The notes under the pieces were generated by a model. It did no database searches. It was not told the DNA's origin and worked only from the letters and a program-made list of their open reading frames with translations. A DNA stretch of 64,000 nt, taken from Nemertoderma westbladi. Its lineage: Eukaryota > Xenacoelomorpha > Nemertodermatida > Nemertodermatidae. The translations under genes and the position numbers were made by a program. Below are positions 29,390 to 41,143 of the stretch, one piece after another (position 1 is the stretch's first letter; every line of letters begins with the position of its first letter). The stretch covers positions 1-64,000 of the forward strand of contig JAUCBJ010005374.1 of NCBI GenBank assembly GCA_032718475.1. The letters run 5' to 3'.

Positions 29390-30705
29390 TTCGGGCGGTC
29401 GGTGCGGGTAAATAGGGTGTGGGAGGGTGGGTAGGGGTGTGAGTGCGGGTAATTAGGTGTGTAGGGGTAGGGGAGGTTGGGTGCGGTTAAGTAGACGTGC
29501 TTGCTTAGTTTGGTGTGTGGGTGCGGTTAAGTAGACGTGCTTAGGTTGGTGGGTGGGTGCGGTTAAGTAGTCGTGCTTATGTAGGTGGGTGGGTGCGGTT
29601 AAGTAGACGTGCTTAGGAGGGTGGGTGGGTGCAGTTAAGTAGGTGTGCTTAGGTGGGTGGGTGGGTTCGGTTAAGTCGAGGTGCTTAGGATTTGCGGTTA
29701 AGTAGGTGGGTGGGTGGGTGGGTGCGGTTAAGTCGATTTTCTTAGGAGGGTGGGTGGATGGTTGCGGTTAAGTAGGTGTGCTTAGGTGGGTGAGTGGGTG
29801 CGGCTAAGTCGATGTGCTTAGGTGGGTTCGGTTAACTAGATGTGCTTAGGTAGGTGGGTGGGAGCGGGTAAGTATACGTGCTTAGGTGGGTGGGTGGGTG
29901 CGGTTAAGTTGATGTGCTTAGGTGGGTGGGTGGGCCAATGCGGTTAAGTCGATGTGCTTAGGTGGGTGGGTGGGTGTTTGCGGTTAAGTAGATGTGCTTA
30001 GGTGTGTGGGTGGGTGCGGGTAAGTAGACGTGCTTAGGTGTGTGGGTGGGTGTGGTTAAGTAGACTTGCTGAGGTGGTTGGGTGGGTGTGGTTAAGTCGA
30101 TGTGCTTAGGTGGGTGCGGTTAACTAGGTGTGCTTAGGTAGGTGGGTGGGTGTGGGTAAGTATACGTGCTTAGGTGTGTGGGTGGGTGTGATTAAGTAGT
30201 CGTGCTTATGTAGGTGGATGGGTGTGGTTAAGTAGACGTGCTTAGGAGGGTGGGTGGGTGCGGTCAAGTAGGTGTGCTTAGGTGGGTGGGTGCGGTTAAG
30301 TAGACGTGCTTGGGTGGGTGCGGTTAAGTAGACGTGCTTAGGTGGGTGCGGTTAACTAGGTGTGCTTAGGTAGGAGGCTGGGTTCGGGTAAGTATTCGTG
30401 CTTAGGTGGGTGGGTGGGTGGGTGCGGTTAAGTCGATGTGCTTAGGTGGGTAGGTGGGTGCGGTTAAGTAGACGTGTTTAGGTGGGTGGGTGGGTGCGGT
30501 TAAGTAGACGTGCTTGGGTGGGTGCGGTTAAGTAGACGTGCTTAGGTGGGTGCGGTTAACTAGGTGTGCTTAGGTAGGTGGCTGGGTTCGGGTAAGTATA
30601 CGTGCTTAGGTGGGTGGGTGGGTGGGTGCGGTTAAGTCGATGTGCTTAGGTGGGTGGGTGGGTGCGGTTAAGTCGATGTGCTTAGGTGGGTGGGTGGGTG
30701 CGGTT
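29390..30705 (+). repeat. G-rich minisatellite, about 33-bp unit
   Basis: Roughly 35 to 40 copies of a unit of the type GGTGGGTGGGTGCGGTTAAG followed by TAGACGTGCTTA. Units vary in the number of GGGT blocks and in TAGACG/TCGATG. Runs such as GGTGGGTGGGTGGGTG have four closely spaced G-tracts, so G-quadruplexes are possible on the plus strand. The array follows LTR-B copy 2 by about 130 bases and ends abruptly at about 30705. Confidence 0.95.
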
Positions 30706-32300
30706 AAATTTAGCAACTATTAAGTAGTATTACCACTTCTCAATAAGGTAGACAGCTGTATATTTACAGTATAGAACGGTCGTAAAATAGAGGCGTCCCA
30801 TTGGATGCTATTTATAGATCCATACCCCTTTTCTTTCCCCCTCTTCCCCCTTTTCTTACGCGCTCTTACCCCCAGCACAGAGAAGATCTTCCCCCAGCTC
30901 CCCCCGAAGGCCCTTAGCACGACCTTCTGTTTCAGTTACCAGTCACCATCTTTCAGTGATTAGGACGCGTGCTACTGGGGTACTGAGGTACTGGGGTTCG
31001 CATGAAAATGAAACATTAATCCTAAGCTAATGATTGTTAAAGACTGCAGTACTGGTTCATTTAGGCCTATTATTAGCTTGTTTGTTTATTATCATACATA
31101 AACTGCTGTCACATCAGGTAGAAGTATGTAAACGATAGGCTATCCTACTACAAATCTATACCTTCCTATATAGATAAGCTATGTAACTACAGCCAGCCCC
31201 CGTGCACCCCCCCCCCCCCCCCCCCCCTCCCTCCAATGCAATATAATACCTTTATCCTGCTGATAATAGTTTATTACAAATTTTTTTTTAATCTGATTTA
31301 GGGGGGGGGGGGGGTCAACGTCTATCTGATGACATCTGATTTAGGGGAGGGAGGGGGTCAACATTTTGGGGAAAAGTGCAGACGTCATACTTGGACGGCC
31401 CCTAAGTAAGCTTAGGGAGCCGACTCAGGTTTATTGTTTTGGTTATTCCCGCGTGGCTCATAGATTCGAACAGTTAGCTCTCTATCGAGCGATCGGTAGA
31501 GAAAGGAACAAGCGATTTTGCAGGAGCTGTGTAAATTTAGTAAAATATATTAGCGGACGGCAGATTAGCGCCATCCAACGGTAAGTAGCGGTTTTGTATT
31601 TAGCAACCCTTACAATTTAGTAATAGCACGCTCCTGATCCCCTTTACTTAACAGTAGAGCAGTCTTTGTGTCTTATTGGTTAGGCGAGAGCTCATTAGGT
31701 TGGCAGAGAGGTATACGGGTATTTGTCTGTTCAACAGTTCTGCTGTTAGTATAGGTGTCGCGGTTGTTTATCAACACCCAATGCCATAACACGCACAAAT
31801 GTACATTACAAAACAACCTACCATTTCCCGAATGTTAATATTTTAAATTTCCATGGATAGTTATTAAATAAATTTAAAGGTATTAATTTTAGGAAAAATA
31901 TACGATAAACTCTAGATATTTAATAAAAAGGTTGCGCGACCAGCATCCCAATGTTTTAAATTTGCTATTAATTTATCAAGGATCAACATTCGGTAAATAA
32001 AGCGGTAGAATAGGGTATTGCTCATTCACACAGATCTGGGTCTACTGTGATATTATTACGTCTTTGTTAGTTGTATTATTTAATTTATTTACTTAGTTAT
32101 GGTGTTTGTCTGTATAGTATCGGTGTTTATACTATTGTCATATTTAATGTCGTGATTAAAGGGTTGGTGGTATTAAACCATTAATGGATAATATAAATAT
32201 AGATTTACGAGATCCAGTGACTTAAACTAGGTTTACTCATCCCTTGGGAGAGAGCCACTAAGTGGACCGCAACCGTTCCCGTAATGCTTATTATTACAGC
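30706..32300. other. Unassigned stretch with long C and G runs
   Basis: It holds a C-run at about 31207-31227, a G-run at about 31301-31314 and a second G-rich copy of the same phrase (TCTGATTTAGGGG...GTCAAC) at 31330-31365. A 72-codon ORF at 31366-31584 has no features I recognise. A ten-pair hairpin lies near 31477 (TCTCTATCGA...TCGGTAGAGA). No gene supported. Confidence 0.3.
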
Positions 32301-32302
32301 CG

Positions 32303-32632
32303 GGTTCATTGTGTCAAGTACAATGCACACATCTCCAACCAGAGACTATACAACATTGGAGGTGTCTCATTGGTTCCCCCAAGCTTGACACTAGAACAAA
32401 ATCGCATCCGCTTTGCAGGACATTGCTTTCGCCGTGAGGACCAGCCAGTGCATAATCTTGTACTTTGGCAGCCTCATGGAGTGAATAAGCATGAATAAGC
32501 ATGACTTTCTTGAGTCGCATCTTAAAGGACACTGGATGGGTGATAGGGAGTTGTGGTGGCACAATTTTGTCGACAAGCAGGCACAGCATTCTTAAAAACG
32601 CAGCTGCAATGCAGCATCCAAGTAGTAGTATT
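32303..32632 (+). mobile_element. LINE 3'-end fragment
   Basis: The frame from 32303 reads RVHCVKYNAHISNQRLYNIG then RIRFAGHCFRREDQPVHNLV, the C-terminus of the same LINE as at 47467-48747. After an internal loss of about 30 bases it continues to the end of the ORF (GDRELWWHNFVDKQAQHS) and a TAGTAGTAG tail near 32622. This is a 5'-truncated LINE copy. Confidence 0.8.
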
Positions 32633-32824
32633 ATTACAGTGATTTGAACGGGTTTATAGGAATGTGATATTGTATTAACAATATCTTTGGTTGGTTCTTG
32701 AAGTTTCAAGCCAACTAATAATTGACATCTCTTACTGTACTCTGGCGATTGACAAGAAGCGGGAGTAGTAATTAAGACTCTGCATTCAAGTGTTATTGGG
32801 CCATCATAATACAGCAAGACCAAG

Positions 32825-33345
32825 GTGTGTTATTGTCATGCGTCATGTTTAATAATGACTTATCATGTCTAGTGTAGTTTATTATAATTTTATTTGTTAC
32901 TCCCATATGTACTCGGGTTATACAAGAAGTGGTGGGCCGTCACCAGAATTTACCCAGAATTTGGTTTAACCGAAATAAAGGATATGGATTCCGCATTCAA
33001 TTGTATTATCACCATCATCATACAAGTATTAAGGGTTTTGGTTGGTTGCACATCATGTTTAATAATGACTTATCGCAATAACATGTTGTCAAGAGTTGGG
33101 CTCAGGTTTCATGCGTCATGTGTATAACGACTTATCATGAATCCTCCCACAATTCTTAATAGTATTCTAGAATTTTCTAGAACTGAGATGAAGTTTCATG
33201 CACTGTGTATAAAACTGTTTATCATGAAACATCCCACAGTACTATTGTTTATGTCATTTTATTCATAATTGTTCTAGAACTAGGCTCAAGTTTCATGCAC
33301 CGTGTATAAAACGATTTATCACGAAACATCCCATTGTCATATTGT
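32825..33345 (+). repeat. Degenerate tandem repeat, about 110-bp unit
   Basis: Five diverged units share GTTTCATGCACYGTGTATAA, AACGRTTTATCAYGAAACATC and TTCTAGAACT. The last three (from about 33091) are clearest. The array abuts the degenerate BEL copy that follows. No coding potential. Confidence 0.65.
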
Positions 33346-33359
33346 TATTTGGGGACGGA

Positions 33360-35056
33360 AGCAATGTAAGAATAAATTAGCCTGTCAAGCTGAATATATG
33401 GCATATTTTTAAAAACGTATGGGCAGTTGAGTCTCTGGGGAACGAAGTTTAGTTTGCCTTTTTCCCTCAGCACTACGAGATCCACTGATCCTACCAGGCC
33501 ATCCACGCTGATGCGTGTTTCTACTATCATTCCCCTTCCATATACGTGGAAGTGGAACGAGGTCTCGAGCCCGCAATATAACTGGGCTGGTGAATCCTAG
33601 GGGGTCGAAATAAGCGCTGAGTATGCCCTATCAAATACGTTTGGTTCGGGTACCGGCCTTTCTCAACTTCACTTTAAATACCATAATGTCACTTTCTGTA
33701 AGCCAACGAAGACTTAATGGCTTCGTCTCTGGTAGGCCGTCCTTTCTCAAGTCCAGTTCGATATCGCCACGCTTGGCAGGGGGAATAGCCTTTAAAAACT
33801 CATGGGAATTGCTCGTGAATTTCGTTAGGCGAAATCCTCCAAGTTTCAGGCAGTTTACTGTCCCTTGAGCAATGTCGATGGCTTCTGTTATGATCGGGGC
33901 TGATTTCAGGTTGTTGTCTATGTAAATATCCCGTTTGATATTATTTATGACCGGAGGTGGAAATTCCTCCCTATGGTCATCAGCAGTCCGATGCAGTCGT
34001 AATTCGGGTGGTGTATCTAATAGCTTAGTCATCGGAGACACAATGTCGGGTTCACTGTGCCTAGTAAGGAAACAGTCTTGGTCTGAGGACAGGGGTGCGT
34101 CACTATCACTGTCGGTTTGGTCAGGGGTAGTCAAGACGCCCGCTTCTGTCTCTATGGTCTCATTGCAAAGGTGGGTCAATAAATTGCAAGTGTCGGTGTC
34201 TGTATTTGTCGGTCCCTTTCGTTCCAATAGAGTTTTCCAAGGAAGGGCCAGTACAGAACCATCCCACTCTTGTTGTGTCTGGGTCGTTTCTCCAGAATTT
34301 CTAAGGCCTCGGATACATTTTGGCCTATCAACATCTGTACGCCTGGGTAATCTGGGGTGAAACAGGGAATATTATGATTATGTACAAGGGCGTCATCATC
34401 CCAGTCGTAGGCCTTGCCTGACTTTTGGCAAAATTCTGGATGACGACCATTTTGATGTTAGTAACCCTATCCCAGCCACTGGTATCTTGCGTGGTGAACA
34501 GGGATGCCTTATAGAACTTTGTCTCAATTGTGGATTGCCAACGTTTCATTATCCCAGATAATGTTAATTTCATGTCATGGCCCTGTTCCCTGGCGAACAA
34601 GGATTCGGCAAACTCTGCGTCTATGAAGGTGCCCGTACTTCCTGTGTCCATTAAAGCATTCACTACAACGCTAATACTTCCCACGTGGAGCTTGGAGCAC
34701 CGGAAACTCTCTGACTCCGGCATCATGAAATGACCAAGTGCTGGGATTGTTCTCAATTTTGAAACAATCCTCTGATACGGGTTCCTCTTAGGTAAAGGTA
34801 TCATACACCCTGACATGGTTGCAGCATTCATTGTCGTCTGTAAACTCTCCAGGGTAGAATTCATCCGGTCCTTCATCGGATGAGTCTGTCTCACAATCAG
34901 TGGAGTGTACACATTGGTCCATTCCTCCCTTCGGACCCGGTCTAGGTGTAGCAAGGGGTGATGGGAGCCCTGAAACACTGGACACGTTTTCGTGTTTATT
35001 AGTCTACACTTACGTCTCAAATGTTCTGGTCTAAGACACAAGAAGCATGCCAACAA
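33360..35056 (-). pseudogene. pol: Deleted BEL/Pao pol (element C)
   Basis: Minus-strand reading order is: zinc knuckle CFLCLRPEHLRRKC (about 35050), protease VVVNALMDTGSTGTFIDAEF (about 34665), a spacer, RT from TADDHREEFPPPVINNIKRDI with the catalytic box changed to YIDN (about 33925), RT connection GGFRLTKFTSNSHEF, then YFDPLGFTSPVIL in a shifted frame (near 33600), followed at once by a DUF5641 end (VETRISVDGLVGSVDLVVL, 33530). Missing: RT fingers and first Asp, all of RNase H, all of integrase. Frames are broken several times. It is a dead copy of a BEL family distinct from A and B. Length is about a quarter of a normal pol. Confidence 0.85.
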
Positions 35057-36480
35057 GTCGCAAAGCTGTCTGTTGCCTCTCTTTTAACGTCTATTTTTAG
35101 GAAGGTGTCACATTTCACGACTGGATGTGTGTCTATTCTACAAAGAGGGCACTTGAGGTTGGTAGTGCCGGTGGTGATTGTATTCTAGGCTTTCGTGGTC
35201 GTTGTCTTATCAGTGGTCTTAGTGTCTGAAAGGGTGCTTCTTTCCCAGTTTACCGTAATAAGATATGTGGACGCTTCTGCTTTCAAGAAATCTCGAAACG
35301 AGTCCATATCGGGGAAGCATCCGCGTATAAGTTTGTAATTATAAGTTTATTGGTCCCATCTGGTTCCAATGGAGCCCTTTGGGAGTGCACTGGAAACAAA
35401 TTGTTATATCTGAGCTGGTGTAAGGTATTCTCGGCATGAATACCACTCACATCAGAGGCACGTTTTAAAATTTGTACACCCTGCACGCTGCTTGTGAGTC
35501 GACTTTCTTATTTGTTAGGGTGATATGATCTTGCATTAAGGCCACTTTTTGCTCTAAGTCATCATTTCTTTGTAATAGAGAATCATTTCTTTGTAATAGA
35601 GAATCATTTCTTTGTAATAGAGAATCATTTCTTTGTAATAAAGAATCATTTCTTTGGAATCTATGATCTCTCGAGAGTCGTCTCTAACGGTGGTGCATAG
35701 GCCTCTGAAGGTGAAGGAGGGTAACCTTGGGGGAATGCTCCACCTGGGATGTCTGGCGCAAACCTGACTCCACTTCTGGGGTAGGCTTCCCTTTGGCCGT
35801 CAGAGGGGGCTGATATCCGTCCATCGGATGATAACGGCGCCGATGCCTTTGCGGCTAAGTGGGCCGATCTGGGCGCCAAGTGCCTATCATCCAATTGGTT
35901 TTGACGGATATAATATATCGTCGAGCGGGTATTTAGTTCATCCCTAGATTTCCAATTATTATTGTTTCCTCCTTCATTACCATGTGGTAACGCATGTGAT
36001 ACCTTCTCCCAAGCTGGTGATTGGGGATATTCCAGTGCCGAATGACATTCTATCGTGCTTTGTCCTGGCTAAGGTACTAGACAGGTAGTTAGGTCTGGGG
36101 CGTTCTAGACAAGCTGTATGAGAGATATTATGGGAGTTTGGGGCTTCATTGGGTATTTCTTTAGTTACAATTGGTGCCCCTACTGGTGGTACAACATCCC
36201 TATTGCGGTAGGGGGTTGCTGTCATGGTCAAGTGTGGAACTACTACTGGATCGATTGGCTCGGCTGATGTACCGCACAATAGGACTGCAACCAACTGGGG
36301 AGGTTCCTGCTCCCGCGGATTGTTTGGCTCATCTTCCTCCTGTAACCTACCCAGGGGGGGGGGGGGGGGGCACGAATCCAGCGGTCTCGGATGATCTAAA
36401 TCCATCTGCTTTTGGGGTATCCTGTCCTTATTATATGGAGACAGGTCCGGCAGCGCCACTATCGGGCCTGTGTCTGCCAC
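35057..36480 (-). pseudogene. gag: Gag region of element C, broken
   Basis: Upstream (higher coordinates) of the element C knuckle on the same strand. Pieces of ORF include a proline-rich N-terminal part (36480-35977, MADTGPIVALPDLSPYNKD), a charged segment at 35894-35661, and the heptad repeat at 35561-35665. Layout (disordered N-terminus, coiled coil, knuckle) fits BEL gag. Several frameshifts and a G-run at about 36354-36370 interrupt it. The start at 36480 is only the first Met of the longest piece. Confidence 0.6.
35561..35665 (-). repeat. Five 21-bp units coding a SLLQRND heptad repeat
   Basis: The plus strand shows ATCATTTCTTTGTAATAGAG plus one base, five times, the last diverged. Read on the minus strand this gives a seven-residue SLLQRND unit, a leucine-containing heptad expected to form a coiled coil in the element C gag. 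Confidence 0.8.
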
Positions 36481-36489
36481 TTAAATAAA

Positions 36490-38460
36490 CAGTTCAATGG
36501 CCTAAAGAAAGATGTAATAATTAATTATTTCTGTACATAGATAATAGAACGTACTTACGATATTTGGGGGTTGTAACACTATGTTACAAGTTTATAATAA
36601 TAAACAATAATGTAAATGCAGGGCGTATGTACAGTAAAACAATAAAATACTAGGTTACTTAGATTACTTAGTTACTTTAATAAAAACCGAAAGGGTAATA
36701 CAATTTTGATAATAGTGTCTGTAACATACCATACAAACGCTGACTAAATTATTAAACTATGGTAATGAATGTAGTAATTTATCGGTAATTAGCCGTTTCA
36801 CACGCAGTGATTGCCTATGCACTCCCTCAGGTGTGTCGTCCTTATTTTCAAACGTACGACAAATAATGTCAAATTAAACCACAGTCACATATACAAGTAA
36901 ACTCTCTGACTTAATCAACAATTCGCACAGAAATGCACCTGCAATAGTTGCACTCGCACAATGCCGCACAACAGAATTCACAAATGTTATTAAAATACTA
37001 TAACACATAGAAACCAAAGAATCAGTATCACACCAAATAAGACGCAGGATTGTCTATATTATCTTTTGTCAATAACGCTCTCCCTGTTTTGCAACTTTAC
37101 GCTTCACGTGCCGCTAGCTTACGCATTGCACTCCCGCGGGTAACGTAACGTTTTTTACTTTACTTTTATCAAGCAAAATATAAACATGTGCAAATAACAC
37201 AACACTAGTTCTACACGTAATTGAAGTAGTTTACTTCCACGGAAACTGCCGAGCGAAGTAGGTATAATAAACTGCGCAGTTTTATTATAGCCCACTACCA
37301 CAGCGCACATTGGTGTTCAAGATGGTAATATAATTGCTTATACGGGGGGGGGGGGGGGGGACACTGTCTTGGGGGCAGTGTTGGAAGATGAAATTTCACT
37401 CTCACGGCTTTTGCGGGAGGCTAACCCCACATCCGCTGCAAATTTATTTTTTACATGCAGGAAAAAACAAATATTCATAAAATTCCGACAGCAGTCAACC
37501 GCACCGCATGCACCTATCTGTATAATTAGATTTACATTTAAATATTCTAGAACTCTCCAGATGCAGGGGTGAGCTAAAACTACACTAGCTATGCAATAGC
37601 GGAAGCTCACACCAATCAACCCAGCAATCAATTTTGTAGGGTATTGTGCATTATTTTATTTTATATTTTAGTGGAAATAAATTAATAAATAATTAAATAA
37701 ATAAATAAATAAATAAAAAATTAATAAAATCAATTACTGTAAGTATATAGCTTTGGCACTATAAACTGCTTCAAGGGAATAAAGTGACAGTTACGTGTAA
37801 ACCGTTCCGTTATGTTATGTTGTCGGCGGGTAAATGTACGTGTGACTTATTTATATTACAGGTAGGACACTATGTTGGACCTAGTGCGTGGTAAGCGCAC
37901 AGTTCACTCGTACTGCACGCATCATAGTATTGATAGATTATAGTTACGAGTTGGGGAATAATATTGCACTACTATGGATCCACACACTCCCACTAAATGA
38001 ACCGAATCTATTACAGACAGGGCACAGTCAGCACTAACCGTGTGGAACTCAAGTTGGTGTGATCTCTGGTCTTGTATATTCATCAACAAGGTAAAGCAAT
38101 AATAATAACTATAACAATAAGATTTAATACGCACAGCAAGTTATTGATGCAATGCAATAAAATAATGATGCAACACAGCAAGCTAGAATTCATGCAGCAA
38201 GGTGAAATTTCATAGGTCCTGCTAGTTAAATGACTCGTAACAGGCTTAAGATGTTATGAGGTTACGCCTAAAATAACAAGAGAAACATCGACTACTATAG
38301 CACTATAAGAATAGAAACATTTCACAATTTCGACATGCAGTTAGCGTGTGCAGCAAAATTTTTTATGTACTCCCTTTTATGTATGCAAATCGTAACAATT
38401 GGATTTATATAAAGAGCATTTTAATTTAACAGATCTTTTTATTTAATGTACTCCATTTTA
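36490..38460. other. Unassigned stretch upstream of element C gag
   Basis: No coding region supported. It may hold the 5' leader or LTR of element C, but no second copy exists in the window. Features seen are a G-run at about 37345-37360, an AAAT microsatellite near 37680-37720 and short AT-rich repeats. Nothing else can be named. Confidence 0.3.
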
Positions 38461-38469
38461 AATATGTAC

Positions 38470-39994
38470 GTTGTACTACTACTACTAGGATCGGCATGCT
38501 GCATTGCAGCTGCATTTTTAAGAATGCTGTGCCGGCTTGTCGACAAAATTGCGCCGCCACAACTCCCTATCACCCATGACATTTACTAGATCATCCGCAT
38601 CTTCAAGGCCAGTGTCCTTTAAGATGCGTCTCAAGAAAGTCATGGACTGTCCACCATGCTTATTCACTCAATGAGGCTGCCATAGTACAAGATTATGCAC
38701 TGGCTGGTCCTCACGGCGAAAGCAATGTCCTGCAAAGCGGAGGCGATTTTGTTCTAGTGTCAAGCATGGGGGAACCAATGAGAAACCTCCAATGTTATAT
38801 AGTGTCTGGTTGGAGATGTGTGCATTGTACTTGACACAATGAACCCGGCCTAGCATTCTTGTGAATGTGCCATCCAGAGAATTGGTGTCCTCGGCAGTTA
38901 GAGCCCAGCATGGACTCCCATAGAGGAGTACTGAAACTACTGCTGCTCTAAATAATCGGACCTTAAGTTTCCGATTAATTCTCGGTGACTTCCAAATCCT
39001 GGAAGCCTATTCAAGGCTGCCCATGCCTTTCCCTTACGTATTCAAAGGTCCTCACCTGACTTCCGGATCCATGATCCCAGGTAACAGAAGTCGTCCACAT
39101 GCTCAAGCATACCATCCTTTGAGCTTATGCTCATCCGATCAGAGACTTGCTGAGGACTTTCAAAGTTAACTGTCAAAATTTTGGACTTGCTGGAGTTAAT
39201 AAAAAGACCAACACTAGAAGCAGCATGTTCTAATGAGCTGAGGAGCCGTTGGGCTCCCTCTAGTGATTCTGAGAGTACTCCTAAGTCATCAGCAAAGTCT
39301 AGATCAGTTAGGTACTTGGCTGGATTTCCTCGACTTCTGGAGCCAGTAGGTGGAGTTATCATCACCCCATCATCATTATGATGATCTAAGGACATGCGTA
39401 GAACATAGTCAACCACAATTATGAACAAGAATGGTGCAAGTGTGTCTCCCTGGAGGACGCCCCATAACACTTCAAATGGTTCTGTGTCACGTATCCATCG
39501 TATACTGATCAGATTGCTGCAATAATTTCATCAGGAATCCCATATAATGAAAGTATGCTGAACATGCGTGAGCGAGAGACTGAATCAAAGGCCTTGAAGA
39601 AGTCAACAAAGATAACAGCCAGATGCCTGTCTTTCTTTTTTGATAACTCTTCAACTTGCCTCAGATTCACCAATGGCTTTGTTGGTCGGGGTGGAACATG
39701 AGAGTAGCCTCCAACTCCAGAATCCCTCTCCCCCTCACAATCTGGCCTCCCTGGTGACCCAGGGTTTGGGCCAGAAAGGTCATCAGGAAAGGGACTTAAA
39801 GAATTGTTGGCTGCTCTCTCTCCAGTAGGGGGTAAGACAGGCAGCCGGTCAGGAGTTAACTGACGCCTGTGAGGCCGATTGTGTCCGGTAATTCCACTGG
39901 CCTCTAGTGGCCGGACCTCCGCATTTCTAATGTAATCCATAGTGGGGGTTGGGGGGTGCTTTTTTGCCGAGTCAGCTCTCGGGGCAAATACCAC
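38470..39994 (-). pseudogene. Internally deleted LINE (endonuclease-type, RTE-like), minus strand
   Basis: On the minus strand: an N-terminal segment (MDYIRNAEVRPLEASGITGH, VGGYSHVPPRPTKPL; 39994-39660) joined directly to RT motif EELSKKKDRHLAVIFVDFFK (39650), FDSVSRSRMFSI, a frameshift near 39500, then GVLQGDTLAPFLFIIVVDYV, LTDLDFADDLGVL (the catalytic FADD box, about 39300) and SKSKILTVNF. The C-terminal RRxHCVKYNAHISNQ and FAGHCFRREDQPVHN segments follow (38856-38668), then the ORF end and a TAG-repeat tail at about 38480. The central RT fingers are missing. The family is the same as at 43266-50335. Confidence 0.8.
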
Positions 39995-40435
39995 ACCCTT
40001 GTTTGCAATTCCACAGGGTGGGTGTCGCAGTGGAGTCAGATATGGGGCCCATCACCCATACCTACTCTGACGCACATGACCCACCATTGGCTGTGTAGCT
40101 CATCTGCTGGGCCATGCCCTGTACCCCTGCTGCCAGGTGCAGGTCGCAGTGAAATGCTCTCAGAGTTGACATGAAAACACTCTACTCCTGACCAGCCATT
40201 GGTAGATTACCATCTGCCTGGCCAGGCCATATACCCCTGCAGCCAAGTATATGGGTCCTTAATCCAGGACCAAGGGTGTCTTCCTCCCCCAGAACGAAGG
40301 GGCTCTTATTTACAGGACCATATTTGCCCTAGTAACAGGGTCGATCTATGCAGCCACAGGTGGTACCTCCTTTATGCTGCATGGAGGTGGCAAGTTTTCT
40401 TGATCAATGACCTAGATTACCTGACCTGACCATAT
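39995..40435. other. Probable LINE 5' region
   Basis: GC-richer sequence continuous with the N-terminal LINE piece; contains two related phrases (CTGCTGGGCCATGCCCTGTACCCCTGC and CTGCCTGGCCAGGCCATATAC, positions about 40100 and 40215). It may be the 5' UTR of the LINE; no ORF supports more. Confidence 0.3.
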
Positions 40436-40439
40436 CTTA

Positions 40440-40580
40440 TGACCTAAGAGTACTCTCAGAATCACTAGAGGTAGCCCAACGGCTACTCAGCTCATTAGAA
40501 CAGGCTGCGCTTCTAGTGATGGTCTTTTTGTTAAGTCCAAAAAGACAAAATTTTGAAAGTTAACTTCGACAGTCCTCAGG
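40440..40580 (+). mobile_element. LINE RT fragment, plus strand
   Basis: Reads RVLSESLEVAQRLLSSLEQA then a diverged FLLSPKRQNFES, matching the segment after the FADD box in the LINE copies at 39042-39470 and 48120-48280. It is a 140-base scrap in opposite orientation to its neighbour. Confidence 0.7.
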
Positions 40581-40599
40581 AGATATTCACTCTCTGTGA

Positions 40600-41143
40600 T
40601 AATGAAATGGTTCATAATAATAATATTACTTGCGTTTTTCCGGCTAATATTTTGAATAAAGTATATTTTCTAATTTTACCTCTTTACAAATTAATTTTTT
40701 TACCTCTTATCCCATTAAATATTGTTTAAAAATTTATCAGGAGTGGACTGGACGTGGACACCCATAGGTGAAAATGAGTGGGGGGGGGGTGTCTGATGAG
40801 CAGCAGAAATATATTATAAACCATTATTCATAAACCGGGATGAAATATAGCTATGCGATGCGAATGACGCAATATCATTTGAATTCTCTTTTTTCAACCG
40901 TTTGTAGCAATAAATTGAGAGTAAAGGCAAAACTTCTTCCTCACTCGTACGTAAATAGGTGTTTGTAAAATCAAAGCCATGAATGATTTTTACAGAGTTA
41001 AATAACTATAACTATAATATAATAACTATAAATAGAAAAATTATAGGTTAGAAAATACTTCGAGAGTAAAAATAACGAGTGTTGAAAAATATCGATAAAA
41101 TTATCGCAAGGTTGTTATAAATGCATTTGACTCTTGGACAATA
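40600..41143. other. AT-rich upstream region of the sulfotransferase gene
   Basis: No ORF. A short G-run lies near 40781. TTATAAATG at 41113-41121 could be a TATA-like site, but it is only about 30 bases before the ATG, which would leave almost no leader. Promoter not assigned. Confidence 0.3.

Noticed and set aside
32314-32823. 169-codon minus-strand ORF
   Set aside because: It is antisense to a LINE C-terminal fragment whose plus-strand reading is conserved in other copies.
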